In this document: positions 1-7,817 of the stretch, piece after piece
How positions within the stretch are numbered: the first letter of the stretch is position 1
How the letters are laid out: every line of letters starts with the position of its first letter
Assembly (NCBI RefSeq): GCF_001411805.1
Contig: NZ_CP007214.1
Span: forward strand, 62,001 to 126,000
Reading direction: 5' to 3'
Source of the DNA: Burkholderia plantarii
GTDB taxonomy: Bacteria > Pseudomonadota > Gammaproteobacteria > Burkholderiales > Burkholderiaceae
DNA length: 64,000 bases
The notes under the pieces: generated by a model
The model's input: only the letters and a program-made list of their open reading frames with translations
What the model was told of the DNA's origin: nothing
Databases searched by the model: none
Program-made: the position numbers and the translations under genes

Positions 1-703
1 AGTGCTCGATCTGCTCGCGGGTGACGCCCACCAGCTCGAAGTTACCGTTCTTGTCCGGCGCCGTGATCGCATAGCCGCGCTTCTGCAGCCCGCGCGCGAG
101 CGAGGCGGTGTAGACGGCGCCGATGACCTTCTGCTGCAGGTACAGCTCGTCGTTGGTGAGCGCACGCCACTCGCCGTCTTCTCGTTGCGTGGCATTGAGG
201 ATGACAGCGTGCGTATGCGTGTCCGGATCCAGGTCACGACTGGTGTTGTGGCGGAACAGGGCGGCGACGATGTTCCCGGTCTCCTCGGTGATCGTTTCCC
301 CGTCGACCGTCTTGCGAGCCTGCGCAGCATATTCCTCGATGTACTCGAGTGCTTCCTTGACAGCCTCCTCGTGCGCGAGGCGGACCTGGTGATCTTCGAA
401 CACCTCGGCGGCGATGCTGACGCTCTTGGGCGCCGAAAACGTCAAATCAATGCCAGGCCGGTGGACCCACTCGGGTTCGCCGTTTTCATCGCGAACGACG
501 CGGCCCAGCTGCTTGCCAGCAACGCGGCCGGACAGCAGCTCGAAGAATTCCTTCTCGTCCACCTGGCCGTCGAGGCCGAGCGAGGCGGCCCCTTTGCCGA
601 ACCACTGGGAGCGCTCGAGGCCCTGTTCGGTGGTGTAGTAATTGTCTTTTGAAAAGTAGTGCAGCGCCTGGCCGGCGCTGCCTACGTTGTGCATGCTCAT
701 CAT
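1..703 (-). CDS. MobF-family conjugative relaxase (TrwC/TraI-like), N-terminal part, cut by window edge
   Basis: Reading the minus strand from the ATG at 703 gives 234 residues that run off the window. The N-terminus has the tyrosine cluster expected of a TrwC/TraI transesterase (Y16, Y22, Y23), then the conserved family stretch WFGKGAASLGLDG. Further in are LTFSAPKSVS and the metal-binding histidine motif DTHTHAVILNAT (three-His site). In this family the protein nicks oriT, stays bound to the 5' end and unwinds the plasmid with a C-terminal helicase, which lies outside the window. It starts 9 bp after the coupling-protein stop, giving the R388 order trwA-trwB-trwC. Three in-frame Met codons lie at the start; 703 is the longest. 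Family call secure; the specific subfamily is not decided. Confidence 0.9.
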   Translation of the reverse strand, partial: MMSMHNVGSAGQALHYFSKDNYYTTEQGLERSQWFGKGAASLGLDGQVDEKEFFELLSGRVAGKQLGRVVRDENGEPEWVHRPGIDLTFSAPKSVSIAAEVFEDHQVRLAHEEAVKEALEYIEEYAAQARKTVDGETITEETGNIVAALFRHNTSRDLDPDTHTHAVILNATQREDGEWRALTNDELYLQQKVIGAVYTASLARGLQKRGYAITAPDKNGNFELVGVTREQIEH

Positions 704-712
704 GGCGCGGTC

Positions 713-2773
713 TCAGAAAATGTCGAAGTGGCCATTGGAATCGTCGGGCGCGCTGCCGAAGCCATCCGACTCGCCGCTGGTACGCCCCTGAACTTCGCCC
801 GTGTCCGCGTCGACGACTTCACCGGACGGGAGCATGATGAGATTGCCCGGCGCGGCACCGGCACCGGCAGCGGCGGAAGCGCAAGCGGCGGAAGCGGCCG
901 GCGCGGTCGCCGCAGCAGAAGGCGGCGAAGAGGGGACGGGAGGGGCCGATGCCGCCGGCGCCGATTGGACCGCCGCAGCAGTTGAGGAAGACGTCGCCGC
1001 CGGCGCCGGCACGGCGATCTGCGGATTCGGGGCCGCGGACGGCGGGAGCCACAACCCGGAAGCCTGGCGCGGAACGAATGGTGTCGCGATCTGCGCGATC
1101 GGAACGTATCCGTATTTCACGCGCGCGACCGGATAATCGCCCGGCGTCACGAGATAGCCCTCCATATCGGGCAACCGCAAGATCTCGGACGCGAGCACAA
1201 TGTCCCGCAGGTTGCGGCGCGCGAAGACGCTCATGCTGTCGCGACGTTCGTCAATCCCGATGGTCGCGTTTTCCTCCTTTTCATCGATATCGGCCTGGCC
1301 GATCGCATTGACCAATGCCTTTGCCGAGTCTCCATCGGTCACACGCAAGAGCAGCTTGGTTTGGCAGCCCGAGATGATGGTGCGCGCGAGGTGATCGCCA
1401 TAAGTTTCGAAAAGTTGGGAAAAATCCTGAAGTCCGAGCACGAAGCAGCCACCGAATTTGCGTGTTCCGGTGACGGCCATCTTCATGATCTCGAGCTTCT
1501 GCAAGCCCGGTAGCTCGTCGTAGAAATACCAGAAGCGCTCGGCGTGAATCGGATCCAGCGACAGCAGTGCCTGGATCGCGACGTCGCACCACAAACTGAT
1601 GACTGGAAGCAGCGCGGATTTTTGTTCCTCATTGACGGTGATGAACAGCCAAGAGTCATCGTCCTCCTTCTGTGTCCACTCGCGAATCGAGAATGGCTCG
1701 CCCTCGTCATGGAGGAAGCGGAAGCTGTCCAGCTGATTTTGCACGGTCATCTTGAGGCTCATGCCGGTCCGCTCGGTAACGGGATCGACATACGTTGCGG
1801 CCGCCTCGCGAATCAAAAGCGCATGAAGTTCGTCGAGGTTGCTGCGCGAGATCGCTTTATATAGCTCAGCATTCGTTCGCTTGTTTGACTGGCCGAGCGC
1901 GCGTAGTGAATCCTTGAAGACCATCCGAGCCGCGATCGCGAAAAAAGGCTGCGGGTCCTTCGGTGGCAGCGGGATGAGCGCCTCCGCGATGTTGTCGTAA
2001 TGGATCTCTCCATGAATCTCTCGCCATGGATTCCAATTCGGACTTCTCGCGTCGAGGGGGTTCAGGATCACATCCTTTCCTTCGCGGTAAAACGCCGCGG
2101 TGAACTCGCCCGAAGAATCGTAGACGACAGCCTTTTTACCGCGCGCTCTTACCTGCGCCATCAACTCGAAGAACTGCCGCGACTTGCCGGTACCCTGTGC
2201 GCCGGCGATGAGCGTATTGAGATTTTCGGCGCCTCTGCGCATTGGCACGCCGGCGATCCGATAGGGGCTCGCATCGTTGCGAGCCACCAATTCGGATTTG
2301 AGCTGTTTTGCCTTGACTAGGCGAGCGCCACGCACCTGATGATCGGTGAGTCGCTTGCGGCCGTACTCCATCCAGAAAAGCGTGACGAGCACGAAGCAGC
2401 CGATAGTGGTCAAGCCCCCGTAGAGAGCGGCATTGTAGATTTCGACGTTGACGGAGTCGGCGGCGTCTCGTGTAAAAGCGAGCGCCTCGGCCGGTTGCAT
2501 GGAGGTGCTTGCCGAGTCGGAATTGAAAGTGATCGTGCGGTTCGCCATTGGCACAACGGTCAGCAAATCGGCCTGAAGGTGCTTGAGCGCGAGATACCGA
2601 TCGTCAGCGGAAGTGGCGAGAAACAGCGAGCCCGCCGCGACCAGGATTCCGGCAATCAGCGAACCGGCCAGAACGAAGAGGACACCGCTGGCGAAGAGTT
2701 TTGCCTGCTGCCACCATAGGGCAATGCCGCGCGAAAAAGTAGCGGTGGTGCTCGGAGCGCGGGCGTTATTCAT
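713..2773 (-). CDS. Type IV coupling protein (TrwB/TraD/VirD4 family)
   Basis: 686 aa inner-membrane ATPase that hands the relaxase-DNA complex to the type IV secretion channel. Two hydrophobic segments (about 27-52 and 115-135) flank a periplasmic loop, as in TrwB/TraD. The Walker A motif GAQGTGKS is at 191-198, and the Walker B region reads YFYDELPGLQ. The last 130 residues are Ala/Pro-rich and probably disordered, ending in an acidic tail with DDS and DIF. The start ATG overlaps the end of the upstream TrwA-like gene by 8 bp, so translation is probably coupled. The relaxase follows 9 bp after the stop. No secretion-channel (virB/trw) genes are in the window, so they must lie beyond the left edge or elsewhere. 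Confidence 0.93.
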   Translation of the reverse strand: MNNARAPSTTATFSRGIALWWQQAKLFASGVLFVLAGSLIAGILVAAGSLFLATSADDRYLALKHLQADLLTVVPMANRTITFNSDSASTSMQPAEALAFTRDAADSVNVEIYNAALYGGLTTIGCFVLVTLFWMEYGRKRLTDHQVRGARLVKAKQLKSELVARNDASPYRIAGVPMRRGAENLNTLIAGAQGTGKSRQFFELMAQVRARGKKAVVYDSSGEFTAAFYREGKDVILNPLDARSPNWNPWREIHGEIHYDNIAEALIPLPPKDPQPFFAIAARMVFKDSLRALGQSNKRTNAELYKAISRSNLDELHALLIREAAATYVDPVTERTGMSLKMTVQNQLDSFRFLHDEGEPFSIREWTQKEDDDSWLFITVNEEQKSALLPVISLWCDVAIQALLSLDPIHAERFWYFYDELPGLQKLEIMKMAVTGTRKFGGCFVLGLQDFSQLFETYGDHLARTIISGCQTKLLLRVTDGDSAKALVNAIGQADIDEKEENATIGIDERRDSMSVFARRNLRDIVLASEILRLPDMEGYLVTPGDYPVARVKYGYVPIAQIATPFVPRQASGLWLPPSAAPNPQIAVPAPAATSSSTAAAVQSAPAASAPPVPSSPPSAAATAPAASAACASAAAGAGAAPGNLIMLPSGEVVDADTGEVQGRTSGESDGFGSAPDDSNGHFDIF

Positions 2774-3215
2774 GGCCGCCCCCGGTCAATTCGCGAATTT
2801 TGGCCCGGGCCATGTCCTGCGCGCGATTGCGCATCTGCGGGTCGCGGTCGTGGGCGATCGCGCAGAGAATCTCGTTTCCGGTGAAGACGGCTTCGAGCTG
2901 GGCGTCCTGAACTTTGTTCAGCCGTATGCCGCCCGGTTGGGTCCGGTCCGGCGCGGGAGACGCTGGACGAGGGGGCGGCGTCGCCGCGACCTGTGCCACC
3001 AGTTCCTGCACGGCAGCCATCAGCGCGAGGATGCGCTGCTCGAGCTGGACCACATTGTCGTTGAGAACGCCTTGGGCGAGATATCGCCGAACGTATTCGG
3101 AAAGCGAAAGCCCGGCTTCGTGAGCCTTGGCGCGATAGAAGGCATCCGTTACCGGATCAGCCTTGATTGACCATGGGCTGAGCGCGCGCTTGCCCGGCGC
3201 TTTGAGACGCGGCAT
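2766..3215 (-). CDS. TrwA-like / MobC-like oriT accessory DNA-binding protein
   Basis: 149 aa. The N-terminal 50 residues (SIKADPVTDAFY, then GLSLSEYVRRYL) look like the ribbon-helix-helix or MobC-type DNA-binding head of relaxosome accessory proteins. A Pro-rich linker and a helical C-terminus follow. The start at 3215 is chosen because a GAGG ribosome site lies 7 nt upstream and the motif begins right after it; an open frame continues to 3332 without a better start. It is the first gene of the trwA-trwB-trwC-like operon and lies beside the candidate oriT, as trwA does in R388. It probably binds the repeated GYGTATTACC sites at 3392-3506, may repress its own operon, and may assist nicking (inference). 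Confidence 0.75.
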   Translation of the reverse strand: MPRLKAPGKRALSPWSIKADPVTDAFYRAKAHEAGLSLSEYVRRYLAQGVLNDNVVQLEQRILALMAAVQELVAQVAATPPPRPASPAPDRTQPGGIRLNKVQDAQLEAVFTGNEILCAIAHDRDPQMRNRAQDMARAKIRELTGGGHE

Positions 3216-3391
3216 GGAGACCTCATGTCGAGAGATCCCTACCTTGAACCCCGAGAATTTTTTTGTCGGCTCGGCGAGAAATCTAGCCGTCCGTGTGGCG
3301 TGGATCGTAGCACGGCGAGCACGAGTCGGCACGTTTCCAAACGGGATTTTCTGCCTGCCTCGCTTTTACGGCCGGCTTGATTTTTCGCATT

Positions 3392-3506
3392 CTGGTAATA
3401 CGCAGGAATGCTATACAATTATTTGAATTCAAAGGCTTATTCGACTGCCTATGCTCCTGAGTAACCGGTTTGGTGTATTACCGGCATGATTTAGGCGTAT
3501 TACCGA
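3392..3506. promoter_or_regulatory. Three repeated sites, candidate accessory-protein binding sites near oriT
   Basis: The 10-mer GYGTATTACC occurs at 3473-3484 and 3495-3506 (direct, 22 bp apart, about two helical turns). It also occurs inverted at 3392-3403. The three copies lie between the TrwA-like gene and the nic hairpin, which is where relaxosome accessory proteins bind in related plasmids. The operon promoter should also lie here, so binding may autoregulate it. Confidence 0.55.
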
Positions 3507-3586
3507 CAAATGTCCCGATGGGCAAACCTTTGCGCGGGGTGGTGCCGAGTTTCGAGGCGGCAGAGCGTATGCCAAGGCGTCATACC

Positions 3587-3732
3587 GCTAAAAGCCTTGC
3601 GGAGCAAGGCTTTTAGCGCCCGCAACGGAGTTGCGTGGTGTGTGACCGCCTACTCGGGGAGTGGGGCCTCAGCCCCACGCGGGTCCTGAGTAGGCGCGTT
3701 CATCTGGATGGGGAGGTCGGTCTCTGCCGACC
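3587..3732 (+). other. Candidate oriT with nic on the + strand
   Basis: A near-perfect hairpin (GCTAAAAGCCTTGC, loop GGA, reverse complement; about 3588-3619) is followed by a second hairpin, CGCAAC-GGA-GTTGCG (3621-3635). Directly after it comes TTGCGTGGTGTGT followed by G (3631-3644). From memory, F plasmid nic reads TTGCGTGGGGTGT, cut before the next G, so 12 of 13 bases agree. The hairpin-then-nic layout is that of MobF systems such as R388. The predicted cut is between 3643 and 3644. Two further nested inverted repeats follow: CCTACTC/GAGTAGG (3649-3694) enclosing GTGGGGC/GCCCCAC, and GGTCGG/CCGACC (3715-3732). With this polarity the tra genes at 1-3215 enter last and 3644 onward enters first. 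Confidence 0.75.
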
Positions 3733-3987
3733 GGACCGGTTTTTCAGCAGGCGTCGCGATCGCCATCGCAGCCAGCCGGAGCGGTGCTTCGTGGCTGGTG
3801 AGGCGGGAGCCTGGGTGAACGACATGGGGACTTCGCAGGACGGTTGCGGTTGTGGGCGTGACGAGAAAAGTGAGCACGGGAGGCGAGCGTCGATCACTCC
3901 GTCGTGGGCCGATTTTTCACGCGGGGGCGGAGCGCAGACAGGGCACGGGTAGTGAGAATTTCGGAGCGACGAGCGTGGTTATGCCAC

Positions 3988-4136
3988 GCAGGTTTTCCAC
4001 ATGTCCACGGGTCCGGACCGACGCCGCGATGCATCCACATCGCAGAGCGTCGGCCGCGCGCCGTTACCCACAACGGTGTTTGTTGTGGATAACGGGAGAA
4101 GCGCGGGGACCGGTGCGTCATGTGGGAAACCTGCCC
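3988..4136. other. Nested inverted repeats carrying DnaA-box-like sequences
   Basis: The outer arms GCAGGTTTTCCACATG and CATGTGGGAAACCTGC pair with one mismatch. Inside them, CCGTTACCCACAA (4062-4074) pairs with TTGTGGATAACGG (4083-4095) with one mismatch. The stem contains a consensus DnaA box (TGTGGATAA, 4084-4092), and the arms hold near-matches (TTTTCCACA 3993-4001, TTACCCACA 4064-4072, TGTGGGAAA 4121-4129). A hairpin with a DnaA box in its stem is the known signal for a DnaA-dependent (ABC) primosome, so this may be a single-strand initiation site or part of an origin. Confidence 0.5.
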
Positions 4137-4290
4137 GCGTTGCGGAGGGGAGGCGGGCGAGATCGGATCGGTTTTGCTGTGAGGCGTGGGCGTCCGAGGG
4201 CGTGTCTCGAGAGGGTGATTTTCGGCGGCCGCGACGGTGGCGGCCGGCCGCGGTGACACAGCGCAGCGTGAGCTGCGCACCTGGATTTCC

Positions 4291-5010
4291 GCGCCGGGCG
4301 GCCCGCGCTCGATAGGAGCGGGCCGCCCGGCGCGGCGGCTGTGCGGCTGGCGCGAGCGCGGATTGGCGATCGCTGGCGCGGGCGGCCCCACCGCGCGCGC
4401 TAGCGCGCTCGTCCCTCACGACCGGCAGTACGCCCGCGAGCAGCGGGCGCGTTCGCCTGGCTGGCAGTTCCGCGCCGGGCGGCCCGCGCTCAGTAGGAGC
4501 GGACCGCCCGGCGCGGCGGCTGCTCGGATGGCGCGAGCGCGGATTTGCGACCGCCGGCGCGGCCGGCCCCACCGCGCGCACCAGCGCGCTCGTCCATCAC
4601 GACCGGCAGTACGCCCGCGAGCAGCGGGCGCGTTTGCCTGGCTGGCCGTTCCGCGCCGTGCGGCCGGCGCACGTTGAAAGCCGACCGCCCGGCGCGGCGG
4701 CTGCTCAGGTGGCGCGAGCGCGGATTTGCGACCGCCGGCGCGAGCGGCACCACCGCGCGCGCCAGCGCGCTCGTCCGTCACGACCGGCAGTTCGCACGCG
4801 AGCAGCGGGCGCGTTCGCCTGGCTGGCCGTTCCGCGCCGGGCGGCCCGCGCTCGGTAGAAGCGGACCGCCCGGCGCGGCGGCTGCTCGGATGGCGCGAGC
4901 GCGGATTGGCGACCACCAGCGCCGACGGCCCCACCGCGCGCCAGCGCGCTCGTCCATCACGACCGGCAGTTCGCACGCGAGCAGCGGGTGCGTTCGCCTG
5001 GCTGGGCGCT
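4291..5010. repeat. Four tandem copies of a 181-bp GC-rich repeat
   Basis: Unit starts are at 4291, 4472, 4653 and 4834, an exact 181-bp period; the last copy is a few bases short. Each unit begins with a long inverted repeat (GCGCCGGGCGG ... CCGCCCGGCGC) and ends with the dispersed hairpin CGCCCGCGAGCAGCGGGCG. Open frames through it on both strands have highly biased composition, so I read it as non-coding. It lies between oriT and the first leading-region gene. Confidence 0.9.
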
Positions 5011-5084
5011 CGCATTTTCGCGCCAGCGCGGTTCAGCTACACTTCGCGCAAGGGGGAGGGAACCACCATGGAGTAGGACCTACG

Positions 5085-5366
5085 ATGTCGGACGCCACGC
5101 AAAAGACGCCGCGCGCACCGCGCGACCTTGACCGCGAAATCGAGCGAACACAGGCAAAACTGAAGAAGCTCGAACTGGAGCGAAAGGAGCAGGCGCGCAA
5201 AGCCGCCGAGCGCAACGAACGCGCCATTCTCGACAGCCTGCGTGATGCGAAGCTGCTGGAACTGCCGGCGGAAAAATGGCAAGAGAAGATCAGGGATATC
5301 GCGCGGCTTCTCTCGGGCGCTCCCTCAGTGAAACCGATAGCCGAGCAGAGTACGCACAGCACGTAA
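5085..5366 (+). CDS. Small coiled-coil protein, possible mobilisation accessory
   Basis: 93 aa and highly charged. Residues about 13-50 form a heptad-like Glu/Lys/Arg helix (DREIERTQAKLKKLELERKE), followed by a helical tail ending in IARLL. The start at 5085 is chosen because it follows the tandem repeats; the frame stays open upstream through the repeat array, but that part has repeat composition. A GGGGGAGGG run lies about 25 nt upstream. It is the only gene near oriT on the + strand. The composition resembles small MobC/TraD-like helical proteins, but I cannot assign a family. Confidence 0.55.
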   Translation: MSDATQKTPRAPRDLDREIERTQAKLKKLELERKEQARKAAERNERAILDSLRDAKLLELPAEKWQEKIRDIARLLSGAPSVKPIAEQSTHST

Positions 5367-5519
5367 TTCGCGCCAGAGACTGAGTCGGGGCAATCTGGTG
5401 TCGCGCACTTATTGCACGGCACGGGATTGCCCCGATTTGTCGGCGCGGGCACGAGCTGGATAATTCCCGCGCGCTCGGCTATCCGGCGGGCCGGCCATTC
5501 GAGCGCCCGCCACCCCGAG

Positions 5520-5798
5520 TCAGGCAGACCGTCCATCAAGCGCAGCCTGTTGTTCGGCCGTCAGTGCTGTCAGGGGGATCTGGGCCTGTCGATTCATGAT
5601 CATCCATGCGTAGGGCTCGGCCAATACTCGCGCCTCACGGCACAGTCTGGCATCGCCGTCAGTGCTCGGACGACGTGCGCGCCACGTGTTGATCGCGGCC
5701 TCGACCTGTTCAATCGTGATCGCGTTTGCTTCCGTCTGAGTCGCTCCTTGGTGGCCGCCAATTGGCGGCAGTTCGGTTAGGCTTCGCCTCAAAACCAT
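5520..5798 (-). CDS. DUF3717 family protein
   Basis: 92 aa. The core ITIEQVEAAINTWRAR, then LCREARVLAEPYAWMI, matches the DUF3717 pattern that I know from Burkholderia plasmid and chromosomal proteins. Function is unknown. The gene reads toward oriT, like most of its neighbours on the minus strand. Its start region has no strong ribosome site; the frame offers no better Met. It lies 20 bp downstream of the tRNA-Arg gene. Confidence 0.7.
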   Translation of the reverse strand: MVLRRSLTELPPIGGHQGATQTEANAITIEQVEAAINTWRARRPSTDGDARLCREARVLAEPYAWMIMNRQAQIPLTALTAEQQAALDGRSA

Positions 5799-5817
5799 TG
5801 GTTCAACAACCTGTCGG

Positions 5818-5894
5818 TGGCGCGTCAGAAGGGATTCGAACCCCCGACCCTCGGATTAGAAATCCGCCGCTCTCTCCGGCTGAGCTACTGACGC
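5818..5894 (-). tRNA. tRNA-Arg (anticodon TCT), with encoded CCA
   Basis: The minus strand folds as a cloverleaf: 7-bp acceptor (GCGTCAG/CTGACGC), D arm with AGCTCAG, anticodon loop TTTCTAA giving TCT, and a T arm with GGTTCGAATCC. Discriminator G and CCA are encoded, for 77 nt in all. The first pair of the anticodon stem is a G-A mismatch. It decodes AGA, a rare codon in this GC-rich background. A tRNA among leading-region genes is unusual and may serve as cargo or as an integration target. Confidence 0.88.
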
Positions 5895-5899
5895 GTGAT

Positions 5900-6073
5900 T
5901 CAAACTGCTTCGACGTTGATGTCGCTTTCCTCGATGCCGTGATGCCGGCAGTAGTCCGCGTGGTCGATGAACCGGTGTCGCGCGCAAAAGCGATCGAGCG
6001 CTTCGTCCATGTCGGCGGCCATTACCGTCGTCTTCATCGCGGCGCCGTCGCGCCAAACATTGAACAGAGCCAT
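5900..6073 (-). CDS. Small hypothetical protein (57 aa)
   Basis: Starts at the ATG at 6073 with an AGGAGA ribosome site 6 nt upstream. The sequence begins MALFNVWRDGAAMKTTV and contains DEALDRFCARHRF, with a His/Cys-rich segment (CARHRFIDHADYCRHHG) that might bind a metal. It ends 6 bp before the tRNA. No family recognised. The good ribosome site and position in a run of small minus-strand genes support it being real. Confidence 0.6.
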   Translation of the reverse strand: MALFNVWRDGAAMKTTVMAADMDEALDRFCARHRFIDHADYCRHHGIEESDINVEAV

Positions 6074-6098
6074 ATCGTTCTCCTGTACGGATGGGGGC

Positions 6099-6476
6099 TC
6101 ACCAGTCGATGGTCTCGTTCATCCACACTGCGGCGCACACGCCGAGTGCAGCGGCGACCGCGATGTCGGGGCGCCCCAAACCGAGAGCGATGATGAGCAA
6201 GCCGGGCGCGGACGCGGAACCGACGACGACGACCTTCTTCAGTGCGGCGCGCACGGGCAGCTTGCCCCGGTTGGGCGCGAACGTTTCAACCGCGACCATC
6301 GCAGCGGCGATGGCGCCAACGAACGCCGCCGCGAGTTCGGGCATGCGGGTCTTGGCGCCGACATAGATAGCAAGAATCGCGAACGTGCCGGCAATCGCGA
6401 GAAAGCGAGTGATGATGGTCCGGATCGTGGCGCGAACACGGGCGTGTGCGGGGGCGAATCGTGCGGTGGAATCCAT
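6099..6476 (-). CDS. Small integral membrane protein
   Basis: 125 aa. The start at 6476 has AGGAG 9 nt upstream; the frame continues upstream without a better site. Hydrophobic stretches at about 20-40 (FLAIAGTFAILAIYVGA), 48-65 and 85-115 suggest three membrane spans with a positively charged N-terminus, so probably inner membrane. No family recognised. It is part of the run of small leading-region genes. Confidence 0.65.
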   Translation of the reverse strand: MDSTARFAPAHARVRATIRTIITRFLAIAGTFAILAIYVGAKTRMPELAAAFVGAIAAAMVAVETFAPNRGKLPVRAALKKVVVVGSASAPGLLIIALGLGRPDIAVAAALGVCAAVWMNETIDW

Positions 6477-6532
6477 GATCAAATCTCCTGTCGTGTGATG
6501 GATGCGCCGGGCTCGGCGCCCGGCGCGTTGGC

Positions 6533-6808
6533 TTAGCTGCAAAGGCAGCCGATGAGTTCGCGCATCGCGCGTTTGGTCTTCGCTTCGCCGTAGCGTTCGC
6601 CGCCCGCATACGCCTGTTCATAGACTTTGATCACCACGTTGATCTGCCCAGCAGACCAGTTGAGCGTCGGCAGAGAGAACGCGAGATCACTGCCATCGTC
6701 AGCGTGGTACACGGCGATCAAGGGCGCCGCCGATGTCTCGGCAAGCGTCACGGCAAAGAAACCCTCGGCGATTCCGTCGATGTGATGCGTTTTTGCTTGA
6801 TTGCTCAT
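6533..6808 (-). CDS. Hypothetical protein (91 aa), leading region
   Basis: Starts with MSNQAKTHHIDGIAEGFFAV at 6808, with GGAGAA about 7 nt upstream. It contains LPTLNWSAGQINVVIKVYEQAYAGG and ends with two cysteines. The opening MSN and its ribosome site resemble those of the gene at 16311-16796, suggesting a shared origin of the 5' regions. Unknown function; soluble by composition. Confidence 0.65.
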   Translation of the reverse strand: MSNQAKTHHIDGIAEGFFAVTLAETSAAPLIAVYHADDGSDLAFSLPTLNWSAGQINVVIKVYEQAYAGGERYGEAKTKRAMRELIGCLCS

Positions 6809-6822
6809 CGTGATTTCTCCGG

Positions 6823-7113
6823 TCAGTGCCAAACCGGCGCCCATGCACCGGTCGATTGGCGGAAAAGGGTGATGCGGGCCGGGCGGCCGGCGACGATCGC
6901 CTCAACGCGCACGGCGCGTGCATCGTCGTCGGGGCGGGTCCAACGGTGAAGCACGCGGAACGCCGCATCGGCGGAACAGCCGAGCCAGTGGGCCGCAGTC
7001 GCGCGAAGCCGGGACGGTTGACGAATGCCTGCCTGGCGGTGAGCCTCGGGGGGTCCGGGGGGAACGCCCGGGCCGTTGGTGTGGTTGGTTCGGTCGGGGG
7101 TGGTTGCGCTCAC
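6823..7113 (-). CDS. Hypothetical protein with N-terminal PPGPPEAHRQAG motif
   Basis: 96 aa from a GTG at 7113 with AAGGA upstream; no Met occurs in the frame, so the GTG is needed. Residues about 17-30 carry GVPPGPPEAHRQAG, a motif also found at the N-terminus of the ParB-like protein and in the 5' region of the gene at 16311. The rest includes HWLGCSADAAFRVLHRW, then RVEAIVAGRPARITLFR, which looks like a small folded domain. It begins 17 bp after the palindrome at 7130-7306, its likely promoter. Confidence 0.6.
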   Translation of the reverse strand: MSATTPDRTNHTNGPGVPPGPPEAHRQAGIRQPSRLRATAAHWLGCSADAAFRVLHRWTRPDDDARAVRVEAIVAGRPARITLFRQSTGAWAPVWH

Positions 7114-7129
7114 GGTTTCGTCCTTTTGT

Positions 7130-7306
7130 GCTGGGTTGTGGATCTGCCATTGGGAGCCGCCTCGACGCGTTTTTAGCGCACGCCGGCCGGGGTGCAAGGG
7201 CGCGCCTCTGGCGCGGGCGCAGCCTTTACCCTTGCGCCCCGGCCGGCGTGCGCTATGCGTCGAAAAGGGGCGGCTCCCAATGGCAGATCCACGCGCTTAA
7301 CCCAGT
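7130..7306 (-). promoter_or_regulatory. Large palindrome A, candidate single-strand promoter (Frpo-like)
   Basis: The arms are about 70 nt and almost perfectly complementary (GATCTGCCATTGGGAGCCGCC on one side, its complement on the other; further in GCGCACGCCGGCCGGGG), with small bulges and a loop of about 28 nt. The right arm on the + strand carries TTGCGC (7232-7237), 16 nt, TATGCG (7254-7259). Folding of the + strand would create a duplex promoter firing toward the gene at 7113. Confidence 0.65.
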
Positions 7307-7817
7307 ACAAAAGGATGGAGCGCAACCACACGCTTTCCCCGGCCGGACCGACCACACGGCCCGGGGCGCTTCTGCCCCGGGTCCCCTCGCCCGGCTTTGC
7401 CGGGCGCTGGACCTGCTGTTCGCCCGCGAGCAGCGGGCGCGTAACCCCGGATGAGAAGTTGGCAAGCGAAGCGCGCAGCGCCGGAACGGCGCGGAGGCGT
7501 CATGGGATTGAAGCCCGAAGGGGCGAGACTCGCGTAGCGAGGCTCGACGCGCAGCGCGAAAGCCCGGTCCGTAGCGCAGCGAAGGAGACGCCCATCGCAG
7601 CGCGCGGCGGCGGCACCACGCAGGTAACGAGCCGGTCGGTGAGACCGAGGCAGAGAACTACCGGTGAGGATTTACGGGGGAGCGGACATTGCAAAGGTGA
7701 GCATGTCCGGGAACATGCTGGTGCTGCCGAGCCGAGCCGGCCGCACCGCCGCCGCGCGAAAGCGAGACGGCGGGCGCGGGGCGGCCGGCCGGCATACCCG
7801 CCGGCGCCGGCGCGTGC
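7307..7817. other. Non-coding stretch of the leading region
   Basis: No convincing gene on either strand. It contains one copy of the dispersed hairpin CGCCCGCGAGCAGCGGGCG (7421-7441). The rest is GC-rich sequence, and its open frames look like composition artefacts. Confidence 0.5.

Noticed and set aside
2..652. Long + strand open frame over the relaxase
   Set aside because: It is codon-register antisense of the MobF relaxase, whose motifs are clear on the minus strand.
4291..5010. CRISPR array
   Set aside because: Period is 181 bp with almost the whole unit conserved; no short repeat with unique spacers. The 97-bp array at 12711 is rejected for the same reason.
4545..5366. 273-aa + strand frame through the tandem repeats
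   Set aside because: All but the last 93 codons lie in the 181-bp repeats and give repeated Arg/Ala-rich sequence; only the end (from 5085) looks like a protein.
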